The notes under the pieces are model-generated. The model ran no database searches and was not told where the DNA came from. It saw only the letters and a list, made by a program, of their open reading frames with translations. From JAGGSN01 sp965603725 (GTDB lineage: Bacteria > Zixibacteria > MSB-5A5 > UBA10806 > 4484-95): DNA of 64,000 nt. Below, piece after piece: positions 25,814-33,694 of the stretch. The position numbers were made by a program, and so were the translations under genes. The stretch is from positions 1-64,000 of the forward strand of contig CBFDEC010000002.1 in NCBI GenBank assembly GCA_965603725.1, written 5' to 3'. Each line of letters starts with the position of its first letter. Within the stretch, counting starts at the first letter, position 1.

Positions 25814-27063
25814 CACAGTACTGCTTGATCAGCGAGCAGATGATTGCTCAATTTCTGCTTTAACTCCAGCATTAGTGTGAAGTACTCGCGCAGGTGACGA
25901 GTAAGCAGAAAATTTTCTTTTACAAACTGCCTTCCAATTTCTCCGAAAGCTTTAATCCTCCCCGGCTGCCTTAACAGATATCTGATCCTCAGGGCGGCGC
26001 CCTCCGGCGTATCTACTAAAAAACCCGTGTAGTAGTTATGGACCTGCATCCTGATTCCGCCGACATTGCCGCCTATTACCGGCTTGCCTTTCCAGAGCGC
26101 CTCGGTTACAGTTAAACCGAATCCCTCCTGCAATGACTTCTGTATCACAATTGTCGAAATCCTCTGTAAGGCGTTTACTGTTCGATGAGCATTGCTTGGC
26201 AAGAATAATATATGAATATGTTCATCTCCGTTGGCTGCATCTTTGACCTCCTCAAGAACAGCGGCTCCTTCAGGATCGTCAGTCGCTCCACCGCCGGCAA
26301 GCACAAGTTCGGCTTCAACGCTCTCGGTGACCATTTTAAACGCCTCGATTACTCCAATTGGATCCTTAAATCTATCAAAACGTGAAATCTGGGTTAATAT
26401 TGGCAGTTCCCTCGGGATACCAAGGTCGCTAATTATACTTTCTAATTCATCCATTGGCAGATTACAATTTTTTTCACTAAGCGGATCAATACTCGGCGCT
26501 ATTAGAAATTCCGGATGAGGAAGGGGCTGAGCAAACTCCGCCATTGAAAAAATACTGGCATCATAATCAGAAACCTTGGATTTCAAATACTGCCAGACCT
26601 TTCTGTATGGTCGGCTGACATCGATATGACAGCGCCAGATCCATTTACCTTTCCTGTTCGGACATTGTTCCAGAAGAGCCGCCGGTTGCGGGTCATGAAT
26701 TACCACAAAATCGGCTTCCTCCAGAATTGGACGCAACCGATCGGCATTTTCCTCGACTGTACCCTCATAAGCCTGCTGCATGGATTTTGATATTACTGTC
26801 GGTCTTCCCTGCAAGCCATTATGAAAAGATTTGGTTGTTTTGAAATACTCATCATTACCCTCAATAACTTCCCATCTGGCGTTCAGGCCAAAGTCGTTCA
26901 TCATCGGAACAAGCCAGTTCAAGATCTCAGCGACGCCCCCGCCTTCCTTAGTTGAGTTTACATGAACTACAGTTGCGCCTTGAAGGTGTTTGGCCAGCTG
27001 GCGTAACTTAGACATTGCCAATTTTCCAACTACCGTTTCGTATTCGGCCAGTTTACTAACCAT
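25813..27063 (-). CDS. GT4 glycosyltransferase of the trehalose synthase (TreT)/trehalose phosphorylase type
   Basis: A 416-residue GT-B enzyme when started at the ATG of MVSKLAEYETVVG, which has GAGG nine bases upstream inside the previous gene; an earlier start adds seven residues. Signatures of the TreT/trehalose phosphorylase clade are VVHVNSTKEGGGVAEIL (~34-50), FVVIHDPQPAALLEQ (~128), WIWRCHIDVSRP (~147), LTQISRFDRFKDP (~225) and QKSLQEGFGLTVTEALWKGKPVIGG (~310). TreT makes trehalose from NDP-glucose and glucose in one step. It overlaps both neighbours, so the operon encodes a second, one-step route or a degradative branch. Confidence 0.9.
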   Translation of the reverse strand: MVSKLAEYETVVGKLAMSKLRQLAKHLQGATVVHVNSTKEGGGVAEILNWLVPMMNDFGLNARWEVIEGNDEYFKTTKSFHNGLQGRPTVISKSMQQAYEGTVEENADRLRPILEEADFVVIHDPQPAALLEQCPNRKGKWIWRCHIDVSRPYRKVWQYLKSKVSDYDASIFSMAEFAQPLPHPEFLIAPSIDPLSEKNCNLPMDELESIISDLGIPRELPILTQISRFDRFKDPIGVIEAFKMVTESVEAELVLAGGGATDDPEGAAVLEEVKDAANGDEHIHILFLPSNAHRTVNALQRISTIVIQKSLQEGFGLTVTEALWKGKPVIGGNVGGIRMQVHNYYTGFLVDTPEGAALRIRYLLRQPGRIKAFGEIGRQFVKENFLLTRHLREYFTLMLELKQKLSNHLLADQAVL

Positions 27064-27745
27064 TAAATAAATCCTCTTTTTCAAAACCCAAAAGAGAATT
27101 GTACAAAGCAGTCTTTAGCTCTATCAGGTTCAAGCTGTAAAAATCGACATTTGCCAGTGTCTGGATTATTCGAGTCGGTTTTGTTTCAAACTTATTCATC
27201 CAGGCTGTAAAATCATCCACTCTTTCCTTGGTTCGTCTTCGAGCCTCGATAAAATGATAATACAGCGAACTGTTGCTCAAATTGGGTAGTTGCCTGATAA
27301 AATCAACCGGCTGGCTAAATGTCATACCGGTGTCGAAAACTATAGTCACTGCTCGCAAAAACCGAAATTCTTCGCCCATAAAAACCCAGGGAAGACTATG
27401 CACCTCATCCAATCTCTCATCAATAAGATCTAAAACTATTGCCCGAAGTTCTTCAAGATCCTCGAATGAGTAGGGATTGATAACTCCCAGGCGTTCGGCA
27501 AGAACACGGTCTCTAAGATACCTTGACGACCAGACGGCATAATCGTTGCGAAATTCCGGGTCATCAAAACTGGGCCGCACCAGCGTTTCGCAAAAGTGAT
27601 GATAAAGACATTCTATCGGGCAGATTGCGGTCCGTTCACGAAGTTCACGAAGGTTCATGGCAGGAGAAACACCGCCCATCCGTACAATAATAGTGCAGTC
27701 CTTTACATTGAATGTGGGCCCTTCAGCTTTATTTTGTTTATCCAT
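27056..27745 (-). CDS. DUF5752-family protein of the trehalose cluster
   Basis: A 229-residue soluble protein with no signal peptide. The pattern (NLRELRERTAICPIECLYHHF, FRNDYAVWSSRYLRD, LAERLGVINPYSFEDLEELR, SSLYYHFIEARRR) matches what I know as DUF5752, an all-helical family found beside glycosyltransferase and trehalose genes; the biochemical role is unknown. It is rich in conserved His, Arg and Trp. ATG preceded by CAGGACATCA. It is the first gene of the four-gene trehalose operon and overlaps the TreT-like gene, so it is probably a regulator or accessory factor of trehalose metabolism. Confidence 0.8.
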   Translation of the reverse strand: MDKQNKAEGPTFNVKDCTIIVRMGGVSPAMNLRELRERTAICPIECLYHHFCETLVRPSFDDPEFRNDYAVWSSRYLRDRVLAERLGVINPYSFEDLEELRAIVLDLIDERLDEVHSLPWVFMGEEFRFLRAVTIVFDTGMTFSQPVDFIRQLPNLSNSSLYYHFIEARRRTKERVDDFTAWMNKFETKPTRIIQTLANVDFYSLNLIELKTALYNSLLGFEKEDLFNG

Positions 27746-28216
27746 TGATGTCCTGATTTTCTCGATCTATTCTTAGAAATTCTAAAACAAAGGATGTATT
27801 ACTTCTTTAAATTATCTTTCATGTTTATCGGCTTATTTTACACAAATACTGAAAATATTATTACCTGAAAAAACTGGCGATTTTGCTAAATCCTCAACTT
27901 CTATATCATAAATAACTTCAACAAGTTTCGAAACGTTTCACAATTTGGCTATAAACTGCATAGATTTTAATAATAGCCTGAAATATCATGCTATTATTAA
28001 TGAAAGTAATAATATAAGATACTGCAAGTCAACCAATTTCAAGATTGTCATAATGTCACTCAGGTAAACATAGATTTATATTTACAAGAATATCCATATA
28101 TTATATAATCCATCATGGGTTTTCTGTCACCTTTAATAAATCAGAATTTGATTTTCCCGCTTTTATAAAGGCAAAAGAAATTCATGATTAAAAGCCCTGC
28201 AAACTGACGAGTCGAT
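27746..28216. other. AT-rich intergenic region between divergent operons
   Basis: No protein-coding frame with a ribosome site was found in these 471 bases. The only distinct sites are a 13-base palindrome TTAGAAATTCTAA at 27773-27785, 27 bases before the DUF5752 start and a possible operator, and several AT-rich runs. Promoters for both flanking operons should lie here. Confidence 0.5.
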
Positions 28217-29185
28217 ATGGTTCAACCAAACCAGGTACAAAGTGTTAGCATAAAACAGAGGTTTTTCCGTCTTAATACTCTGGCGGCTTTTTTGATTGCG
28301 GCTGTGGTCGTTTATATCTTTTTAACCAGGTTCGACATTACTGAAACAGTCAGCATCATTAAAAGCTCAAACCCGATGTTTATCTTTTTAGGGATTGTCG
28401 TATTTTACGGTTTCATTCCTTTACGAGGCTATCGCTGGCATGTACTTTTAATTGAATCGAATATCAAATTGCCCACATTTGAGCTTACCAGGATGTATTT
28501 ACTGGCTTTTTTTGTTAATTCGATTTTACCTGCCAGGATTGGAGATATATATCGGGCGTTTCTTTTGAAAAAAAACAGGGATGTATCATTTCCTTTATCC
28601 CTGGGCGTGCTTTTTTCAGAGCGGGTATTCGATCTGGCTTCCACGGCTCTTTTAGTCCTGCTGGGCGGTTTTTTCTACTTAGAGAAAATCGTCTCAGCGG
28701 AACTTCACAGCTATATCATAACCGGTTTGGTAGTTATTGGCGCAATAGTGTTGATATTCGCTGTTTTTTCATGGCGGTCAACATGGCTTCTTCGCTTCTT
28801 TCCCCGGAGTTTTCGTGATTATTATGAGTCATTCACAAAGGGGCTATTCAGGTCGCCGGCAAAAATCCCGGCCGTTCTTTTTCAGAGCATATTAATCTGG
28901 ATTTCTGAAGCGGGCCGGTTCTATTTTGTAGCCTGGGCAATCGGCTGCCAGGTTGATTTTATGCTGGCTGTTTTCGTTTCCCAGACCGCCTTGATTTTAA
29001 TGAGTTTACCATTGACGCCTGCCGGTCTGGGATTGGTTGAGCTTTTCATGTTTGCAGTATTGCTGCCGGCGGGGTTTACCAGGGAGTCCGCGGCAGCAGT
29101 TATTATCGCAGACAGGTTGATTAGTTACTGGTCAGTTATTATATTTGGAGGAGTACATTACATTCTATCGCCGAGGTATCGATGA
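28217..29185 (+). CDS. Lysylphosphatidylglycerol synthase TM-region (UPF0104/AglD-like) membrane protein
   Basis: A 322-residue polytopic protein with about eight TM helices. Family motifs include RGYRWHVLL (~75), VNSILPARIGDIYRAFLLKK (~100-120), LFSERVFDLASTALLV (~135) and the C-terminal PAGLGLVELFMFAVLLPAG (~275). This LPG_synthase_TM/flippase-like domain, without the cytosolic synthase domain, occurs beside polyprenol-phosphate glycosyltransferases and is thought to handle lipid-linked sugars. The next gene, a GT2 enzyme of that kind, overlaps it by four bases, which supports the link. Confidence 0.9.
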   Translation: MVQPNQVQSVSIKQRFFRLNTLAAFLIAAVVVYIFLTRFDITETVSIIKSSNPMFIFLGIVVFYGFIPLRGYRWHVLLIESNIKLPTFELTRMYLLAFFVNSILPARIGDIYRAFLLKKNRDVSFPLSLGVLFSERVFDLASTALLVLLGGFFYLEKIVSAELHSYIITGLVVIGAIVLIFAVFSWRSTWLLRFFPRSFRDYYESFTKGLFRSPAKIPAVLFQSILIWISEAGRFYFVAWAIGCQVDFMLAVFVSQTALILMSLPLTPAGLGLVELFMFAVLLPAGFTRESAAAVIIADRLISYWSVIIFGGVHYILSPRYR

Positions 29186-29931
29186 AAAATATTTTAGTGT
29201 GCATTCCAACTTACAAAGAGAAAGATAATATCAGAAAAATTATTGATTCAACTTTAATGCAGGGTGATGATATTGAGGTATTAATTATTGATGATAATTC
29301 ACCGGATGGAACCGGCGACATCGTTGAATCCATTAAAATAACAAACAATCGTGTCCATCTTTTGAGACGTCCAGGGAAAATGGGGCTGGGTACAGCATAT
29401 ATTGACGGGTTTAAATACGGTTTGTCTCTGCCGCAAATAGGATATTTGATGGAAATGGACGCTGATTTTTCGCACGATCCTAGTGAAATTGGACAGTTTA
29501 GAGAAATGATAAAGGAAGCTGACCTGGTTATTGGCTCAAGGTATGTTAACGGTATTAGTATAGTTAACTGGCCGATGTCGCGGTTGCTGTTATCGTATTT
29601 TGCCGCTATTTATGTCCGCTGGATTACCAGACTGCCGGTAATGGATCCTACCGGCGGCTTCAAATGTTTCAGGCGGGAGGTACTTGAATCCTTGAGGCTG
29701 GATATGATAAAATCCAACGGCTATTGTTTTCAGATTGAAATGAACTTTTTTGTCTGGCGCGCCGGTTTTAAAATAAAGGAAATCCCGATAATTTTTATCG
29801 ACCGTCAGGCTGGAACATCTAAGATGTCGAGAAAAATCGTGTATGAGGCTGTTTTCGGCGTATGGCGTCTGTTTTTCAAAAAATTGTTTAGAACCGATAA
29901 AAAAGTGATAAATTTAAAAAAAAGCATATAG
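29182..29931 (+). CDS. Polyprenol-phosphate mannosyltransferase-like GT2 enzyme
   Basis: A 249-residue GT-A glycosyltransferase of the Dpm1/Ppm1 type that transfers a sugar from an NDP donor to polyprenyl phosphate at the cytoplasmic face. Seen: CIPTYKEKDNI (~8), the IIDDNSPDGTGD motif (~35-46), the metal-binding MEMDADFSHDP (~94-104), GSRYVNG (~122) and TGGFKCFRREVLE (~155). The short length without C-terminal TM helices is typical of bacterial members. ATGA overlap with the flippase-like gene makes a two-gene lipid-linked sugar module. Confidence 0.92.
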   Translation: MKNILVCIPTYKEKDNIRKIIDSTLMQGDDIEVLIIDDNSPDGTGDIVESIKITNNRVHLLRRPGKMGLGTAYIDGFKYGLSLPQIGYLMEMDADFSHDPSEIGQFREMIKEADLVIGSRYVNGISIVNWPMSRLLLSYFAAIYVRWITRLPVMDPTGGFKCFRREVLESLRLDMIKSNGYCFQIEMNFFVWRAGFKIKEIPIIFIDRQAGTSKMSRKIVYEAVFGVWRLFFKKLFRTDKKVINLKKSI

Positions 29932-29935
29932 ATTC

Positions 29936-29964
29936 TTGCAATTTGAAACCTGAGTCTTTATATT
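29936..29964 (+). promoter_or_regulatory. Promoter of the outer-membrane protein gene
   Basis: TTGCAA (29936-29941), 17-bp spacer, TATATT (29959-29964), 36 bases before the ATG at 30001. Confidence 0.55.
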
Positions 29965-30000
29965 GGGACGAAAATATAAATGAAGTTAAAGGAGACGAGG

Positions 30001-30696
30001 ATGAAAAAGGTTTTATTAATCACATTGTTGGCGTTGATGTTAACTCTTTCAGTTTCCGCTCAGGAGTATTGGAATTTAAGAACTTCTTTACATGGTATAA
30101 TTGCGGTACCGGGTGATACTAACAGTATGGCTTCAGGTTTCGGCGCCAGGTTCATGTTTGGCCCTTCTGATGAGTTCAAGACTATGGGTTTTACTGTGGG
30201 GTTTGAAATTGAGAGATGGTCCAGATCATATGAGCTTTATGACAGTCTCATGAATCATCTCCAGGGGACAATAAGAGAAATTACTACAAACCCGGATGAT
30301 ACCTCGAGAGCCGATACCACATACGAGATTACGCATGGAAAAAAATATGCCGAAAACAATCAAAGCGGATTAAGCTTTTCCGTGCTGGCGTGTATGAAGT
30401 TCCTGCATGGATCATCTTTCAGGCCTTATATGGGCGCCGGCGGTGGTTTTTATTTCATCCAGGCTAAACGCGAGGAAGCTCGCCAGAGTTCTGAAACAGG
30501 CTTCTGGGCGGCTGAAAAGGTTGATAATTATCTCGATACTAAAGCTCATGGGCTTGCGTTTGTCGGAGTTGAAGCAAACTTGTTTAAAAGTTTTAACTGC
30601 TTTGCCGAGGGAAAATTTTCATATATTACTAATTGGGGAAAATGGGATAATCCTTACATTTTAAGCGGAATTTTGGGTATTCGCTATAGTTTCTAA
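30001..30696 (+). CDS. Outer-membrane beta-barrel family protein
   Basis: A 231-residue exported protein. The ATG at 30001 is preferred because it follows AAAGGAGACGAGG and starts a clean signal peptide (MKKVLLITLLALMLTLSVSA, cleavage before QEYW). The mature protein alternates short amphipathic strands with polar turns (GFGARFMFGP, MGFTVGFEIERWS, YMGAGGGFYFI, GVEANLFKSFNCFAEGKF) and ends GILGIRYSF with a terminal Phe, the outer-membrane assembly signature. An eight-stranded OmpA/OmpW-like barrel is plausible. It has its own promoter and terminator. Confidence 0.85.
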   Translation: MKKVLLITLLALMLTLSVSAQEYWNLRTSLHGIIAVPGDTNSMASGFGARFMFGPSDEFKTMGFTVGFEIERWSRSYELYDSLMNHLQGTIREITTNPDDTSRADTTYEITHGKKYAENNQSGLSFSVLACMKFLHGSSFRPYMGAGGGFYFIQAKREEARQSSETGFWAAEKVDNYLDTKAHGLAFVGVEANLFKSFNCFAEGKFSYITNWGKWDNPYILSGILGIRYSF

Positions 30697-30716
30697 ACAA
30701 TAATTCAAAAAATTAT

Positions 30717-30743
30717 AAGCCGCCTTCCCGGGCGGTTTTTTAT
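30717..30743 (+). terminator. Rho-independent terminator
   Basis: AAGCCGCC/GGCGGTTT stem (one G-T pair) with loop TTCCCG, followed by a T run, 21 bases after the barrel-protein stop. Confidence 0.88.
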
Positions 30744-30885
30744 TATCCGGGCTATTGGAAAATAATCAATTATTGTATTTGCTATAAAATATTATCTTTG
30801 TCTGAAATCTCATTGCATAAAAAATTTCATAAAAATTTAAATTCTACTGACAGGTTCTGTCAGCGCTTGATTCGATATTTAGATT

Positions 30886-31272
30886 GTGATTACTGGCGAG
30901 AATAATACTCTAAGAGGACCTTTTTCATTAAACAGGGTGTCTATTCTTGCCAATGTCCTGGATCAACCTGGAATATTAATACTTGTTAAAAGTGAGGACA
31001 ACAGCTCTGTCTATCTGGAAAGAACCGACAACTTAAGACTTGCATTGTTAAGCCACGTGCCGGAAAATGAAAAAATGGATGAACTGAAGAAAGTATCTCC
31101 CGACCGGTTCGTATTCCGGATCGTTGATGACCGGGAGTATGTTTTCAACCTGGAATGCCGCTGGTTTCATATGCTAAGTCCAGTGTGCAACAAAACTCAT
31201 CCTGCATTTTATCCGGATAAAAAAGTCTGCCCTATCTGTGGATTTGGAAAAAACGTTGATGATGAAATATGA
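30886..31272 (+). CDS. Degenerate GIY-YIG-fold protein with C-terminal zinc knuckle
   Basis: A 128-residue soluble protein, GTG start. The layout follows a short GIY-YIG domain: QPGILILV at 27-34 in place of the GIY strand, VYLERTDNLRLALLSHV at 42-58 in place of the YIG-x(8)-RL-x(3)-H block with Arg51 kept, and NLECRWFHML at 88-97 supplying the usual Glu90. The GIY and YIG tyrosines are mostly lost, so nuclease activity is doubtful. The C-terminus has Cys101, His105, Cys115 and Cys118 (CPICGF), a likely zinc site. The reading is from motif spacing only. It stands alone between two terminator-flanked genes. Confidence 0.65.
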   Translation: MITGENNTLRGPFSLNRVSILANVLDQPGILILVKSEDNSSVYLERTDNLRLALLSHVPENEKMDELKKVSPDRFVFRIVDDREYVFNLECRWFHMLSPVCNKTHPAFYPDKKVCPICGFGKNVDDEI

Positions 31273-31399
31273 GCTGTGTCTTTCAGGGTTCTTTTGACAT
31301 ACAAAGAGCTGAGATTACTTCACCCGCCTGAGATGGGCCTGCAATGACAAGAATATTTGGCATTATTTATATGTTGCAGCGCTAGTTCACTGGATTTGT

Positions 31400-31422
31400 T
31401 ATTCTCCCGCAATCGGGAATCC
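31400..31422. repeat. Short palindrome, ATTCCCG...CGGGAAT type
   Basis: TCCCG-CAAT-CGGGA core within ATTCTCCCGCAATCGGGAAT, similar to the better preserved copy at 46358-46377. Confidence 0.45.
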
Positions 31423-31428
31423 AGGTAA

Positions 31429-32433
31429 TTACTTAAGGCTGAAATACACCAGCGGCCTGATCAGTAAGGCATCCCAGACAGCGTCGCCATCTGAATTTAT
31501 TTCCAGTGAAACATATTGAAGTTTTCGGTTATCGCCCAGCGTAGGTATAGATTTTTTATAGAATGAACCGTTTGAGGCATGATCAATCTTCTGCCAATCG
31601 ATCAGGATAGAAATACCTCCGCTGGCTGTTTCGCCCACAAGTCGAAATTTTACCGAGCCGGGAGGAACGCCATCGGGGAAACGTGGAAAACCATAGAAAA
31701 CAACCAGAGAATCAATATCGGCATTTCCGGGCAGTCCGAGGGGTATGGAAATGTAGACCTCACGTCCGCCAGCGGGAGTTTGTTCCGGACCATGTGTATA
31801 AATCCATAATTTGTTATCATATATACATCGTCTGGCGGCGGTTTCATAATATTTATAATTCGGTCCGGAAAAATATCCCTCCTTTAACCTGCCGCCTTTA
31901 AACTTCAGTTTCGAGTACGATGTTTGCTTTAACTCCCAGACAAACCCATCTGTCGATTCTACCTCGAAATTCTTGAAGAACTCTTTATCTGCCAGAAGCA
32001 AAACCTTCTCCCCGCTTTGCAGGATCGGATCAACGAAAGGTTTTTCTTTCTTGGGTTTTGGTTTGGGTTTGGTTTCCACTTTTTCCTTGGGCGGCGGTGG
32101 AGGTGGGGGCGGGGGCGCTTTTTTAATTACGATTGTAGTTACCAGTACCTGACCGGGTTCGATTAAACCAAGATTAACCAGCGTTGAATCATCGCCAAGT
32201 TTGGCTAATAACGAGTACTGGCCGGGCTCTACACCATCAATGGTAAAATTTCCTAGCGTATCAGTCAAGGTGCTGTACTTTTGCGGAACCGAAAATACCG
32301 CGGCTCCCCCAAGCGGGGCATTATTCTCATCAACAATCGTGCCTTTAATTACCGCCGGTTTCTTGGCGCATCCTCCAATTACTATAAACGTTATTAAAAG
32401 AAGGGATAAACAAACTCCAAATTTGCTACTCAT
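31429..32433 (-). CDS. Lipoprotein with carboxypeptidase-regulatory-like domain and poly-proline linker
   Basis: 334 residues from the ATG at 32433, chosen because TTGGAGGAGAAG precedes it; a TTG at 32445 adds four residues. Signal peptide with lipobox ends IGGCAKK, so Cys is at ~22. An Ig-like regulatory domain (~30-105, KGTIVDENNAPLGGAAVFSV ... LGNFTIDGVEPGQYSLLAKL) is followed by a run of nine prolines and a Lys/Pro-rich spacer (~106-135), then a ~195-residue beta-rich domain (GREVYISIPLG, LQYVSLEINSDGDAVWDALLIRP) resembling a carbohydrate-binding jelly roll. The proline spacer should carry the outer domain away from the membrane. Function unknown. Confidence 0.85.
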   Translation of the reverse strand: MSSKFGVCLSLLLITFIVIGGCAKKPAVIKGTIVDENNAPLGGAAVFSVPQKYSTLTDTLGNFTIDGVEPGQYSLLAKLGDDSTLVNLGLIEPGQVLVTTIVIKKAPPPPPPPPPKEKVETKPKPKPKKEKPFVDPILQSGEKVLLLADKEFFKNFEVESTDGFVWELKQTSYSKLKFKGGRLKEGYFSGPNYKYYETAARRCIYDNKLWIYTHGPEQTPAGGREVYISIPLGLPGNADIDSLVVFYGFPRFPDGVPPGSVKFRLVGETASGGISILIDWQKIDHASNGSFYKKSIPTLGDNRKLQYVSLEINSDGDAVWDALLIRPLVYFSLK

Positions 32434-32579
32434 CTTCTCCTCCAATATCTTTAAGCAAATTTCAAAAGTAACCTGCGATGGTTACACCGCTTAAAGCATG
32501 TTTATTATATCAAAACCTGAACCTCTTGTAAAGCCAAAATTTCAAGCATAATATGTTAAAAGTGTTTTTTTATTTATCA

Positions 32580-32608
32580 TTGACAAGTAATTGCAGTCTG
32601 AATATTAT
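32580..32608 (+). promoter_or_regulatory. gatC promoter, predicted leaderless start
   Basis: TTGACA (32580-32585), 17-bp spacer, TATTAT (32603-32608). The gatC ATG starts six bases after the -10 element, with no room for a ribosome site. Confidence 0.6.
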
Positions 32609-32613
32609 TTAGT

Positions 32614-32841
32614 ATGGCTTTAACTGAAAACGACATCGATAAAATTGCCAGACTGGCGCGGTTTAGACCCGATAAAAAAGAGAAACAGCGTCTCTTAACC
32701 GATCTTAATAGAATCCTCGAATACATGGAAATAATCGACGAGATCGATATAGAAAACTATGAAAAGATAAAGCATGTATTATCTCAGCCAACACCGTTTA
32801 GAGACGATATTGGCTATACGCCCCTACGGCAACTTTTTTAA
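32614..32841 (+). CDS. gatC: Asp-tRNA(Asn)/Glu-tRNA(Gln) amidotransferase subunit C, shortened
   Basis: A 75-residue GatC homologue; the family is usually about 95. GatC clamps the GatA-GatB interface for tRNA-dependent Asn/Gln formation. The N-terminal helical part is normal (LTENDIDKIARLARFRPD ... LNRILEYMEIIDEID), but after TPFRDD the usual LPREEAL...VPKV tail is missing. The last codons contain ATACGCCCCTACG, a 13-mer identical to half of the palindrome at 53778-53796. A repeat has apparently replaced the C-terminus. No gatA follows. The protein could still work or be a decaying copy. Confidence 0.85.
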   Translation: MALTENDIDKIARLARFRPDKKEKQRLLTDLNRILEYMEIIDEIDIENYEKIKHVLSQPTPFRDDIGYTPLRQLF

Positions 32842-32987
32842 TATCATTATTTCTTTGAACCTATTTGATAATTCAAAATTGATAAACTACTTGATTTGAC
32901 TTATTCGTCCTAAAACGCTTCAATCGCAAAATCTGGGCTTATTTGTAAACGGCGGACGAAAAGTGTACCAAATAATATTTCAGTGCT

Positions 32988-33057
32988 GTCAAGCCTCTCT
33001 ACGAGCCATATGGCTGCACTTAACAGCCGGTTTGCGTCAGGTGCGGCGACCTGACGC
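32988..33057. repeat. Composite dispersed repeat (copy 1)
   Basis: The first half, AGCCTCTCTACGAGCC then ATATGGCTGCACT, aligns with 49858-49891; the second half is the hairpin GCGTCAGGT-GCGGCG-ACCTGACGC, related to the CAGGTC/GACCTG family. Confidence 0.6.
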
Positions 33058-33224
33058 CACTCAAAAATTGGTAAGTTGAGAAATGTGGAAAAGCCGGAGT
33101 TTACCGCGGAATGGTTTAAGCTTGTTGATGAGCAGTTTGTAGAATAATACGTTTTCCATCTCTTAGCCTGGGTCGTCAAGACCGCAGGGATCTTAACTCA
33201 TCTTGTTTTTATCCAGAGACAAAT

Positions 33225-33256
33225 AAAATCCCGGAGGAGAAATCCCCGGGATATTT
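33225..33256 (-). terminator. Terminator-like hairpin of the ArsR cluster
   Basis: ATCCCGG/CCGGGAT inverted repeat with an 11-base loop; on the minus strand it is followed by TTTTATTTG. It lies 29 bases beyond the last small gene. Confidence 0.55.
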
Positions 33257-33284
33257 TAAGGTTGACCGCCTGTAATTACATCAA

Positions 33285-33380
33285 TCAATTAGCCAAAAGG
33301 GCAGTTTTGTGTCGTGCCCGGGACTCGCGCATACAGCCTTCGCCGCAATGAGCGGCTCTGGGAATTGCAAAGCGTTTCAT
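33285..33380 (-). CDS. Small basic peptide (31 aa) of the ArsR cluster
   Basis: Sequence MKRFAIPRAAHCGEGCMRE followed by SRARHKTALLAN, too short for usual gene calling. ATG is preceded by AACAAGGAGAGTAGT, a strong ribosome site. It has a Cys-x3-Cys (residues 12 and 16) next to His11, a possible metal-binding group, and is strongly basic. It lies 64 bases downstream of the Cys-rich 56-residue gene on the same strand and just before a hairpin terminator. No family recognised. Confidence 0.5.
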   Translation of the reverse strand: MKRFAIPRAAHCGEGCMRESRARHKTALLAN

Positions 33381-33444
33381 ACTACTCTCCTTGTTAAAGG
33401 TTTATGTGTTTCTACGTTTTCCCAATCTCGGGCGCTTTCAAAAG

Positions 33445-33615
33445 CTACTTTTTCTCCTCATCGGTTGGGCAGCATTCTGATTTAATCACCTGAGCTTTGC
33501 CAAACATCGGCATACAGCAGCAGGAAAACGCTTCCTTCAGTCTTATACCGGTTACATCAATCCGGAAGCCGTCATCGGTCTCGGTAAATTTGATCTGACA
33601 GCGTTCTTTTTCCAT
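33445..33615 (-). CDS. Small Cys-rich protein (56 aa) of the ArsR cluster
   Basis: The ATG follows ATGAGGAGGTGAATCAG, a near-perfect ribosome site. The product is soluble, begins MEKERCQIKFTETDDG, and has a Cys triplet with a neighbouring Met pair (FSCCCMPMFG, ~30-39) and a Cys-Cys near the end (SECCPTDEE). Six cysteines in 56 residues suggest soft-metal or iron-sulfur binding. It is 79 bases downstream of an ArsR/SmtB-type regulator that also has a Cys-rich tail, so metal-responsive expression is inferred. I do not recognise a named family. Confidence 0.65.
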   Translation of the reverse strand: MEKERCQIKFTETDDGFRIDVTGIRLKEAFSCCCMPMFGKAQVIKSECCPTDEEKK

Positions 33616-33652
33616 CTGATTCACCTCCTCATAATTTATTGGTTATCCACAT

Positions 33653-33678
33653 ATTTATATATGTATATATAACTATAA
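33653..33678. promoter_or_regulatory. AT-rich candidate ArsR operator (site 2)
   Basis: The minus strand reads ATAGTTATATATACATATATA, close to the site ATAGTTATATGTATAT at 34061-34078. It lies upstream of the Cys-rich small gene. Confidence 0.35.
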
Positions 33679-33694
33679 CTGTTTCAAAAAAAAA

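Larger units (their letters stand above)
32842..33284. other. Repeat-rich intergenic region
   Basis: No convincing gene. It holds a repeat related to 49858-49891 (at 32988-33023), a perfect hairpin GCGTCAGGT/ACCTGACGC (33034-33057) and a short in-frame stretch (FTAEWFKLVDEQFVE, ending at 33147) that could be a decayed coding remnant. Confidence 0.5.

Noticed and set aside
32910..33179. 89-codon minus-strand frame downstream of gatC
   Set aside because: It crosses two dispersed repeats and has no family resemblance or ribosome site.
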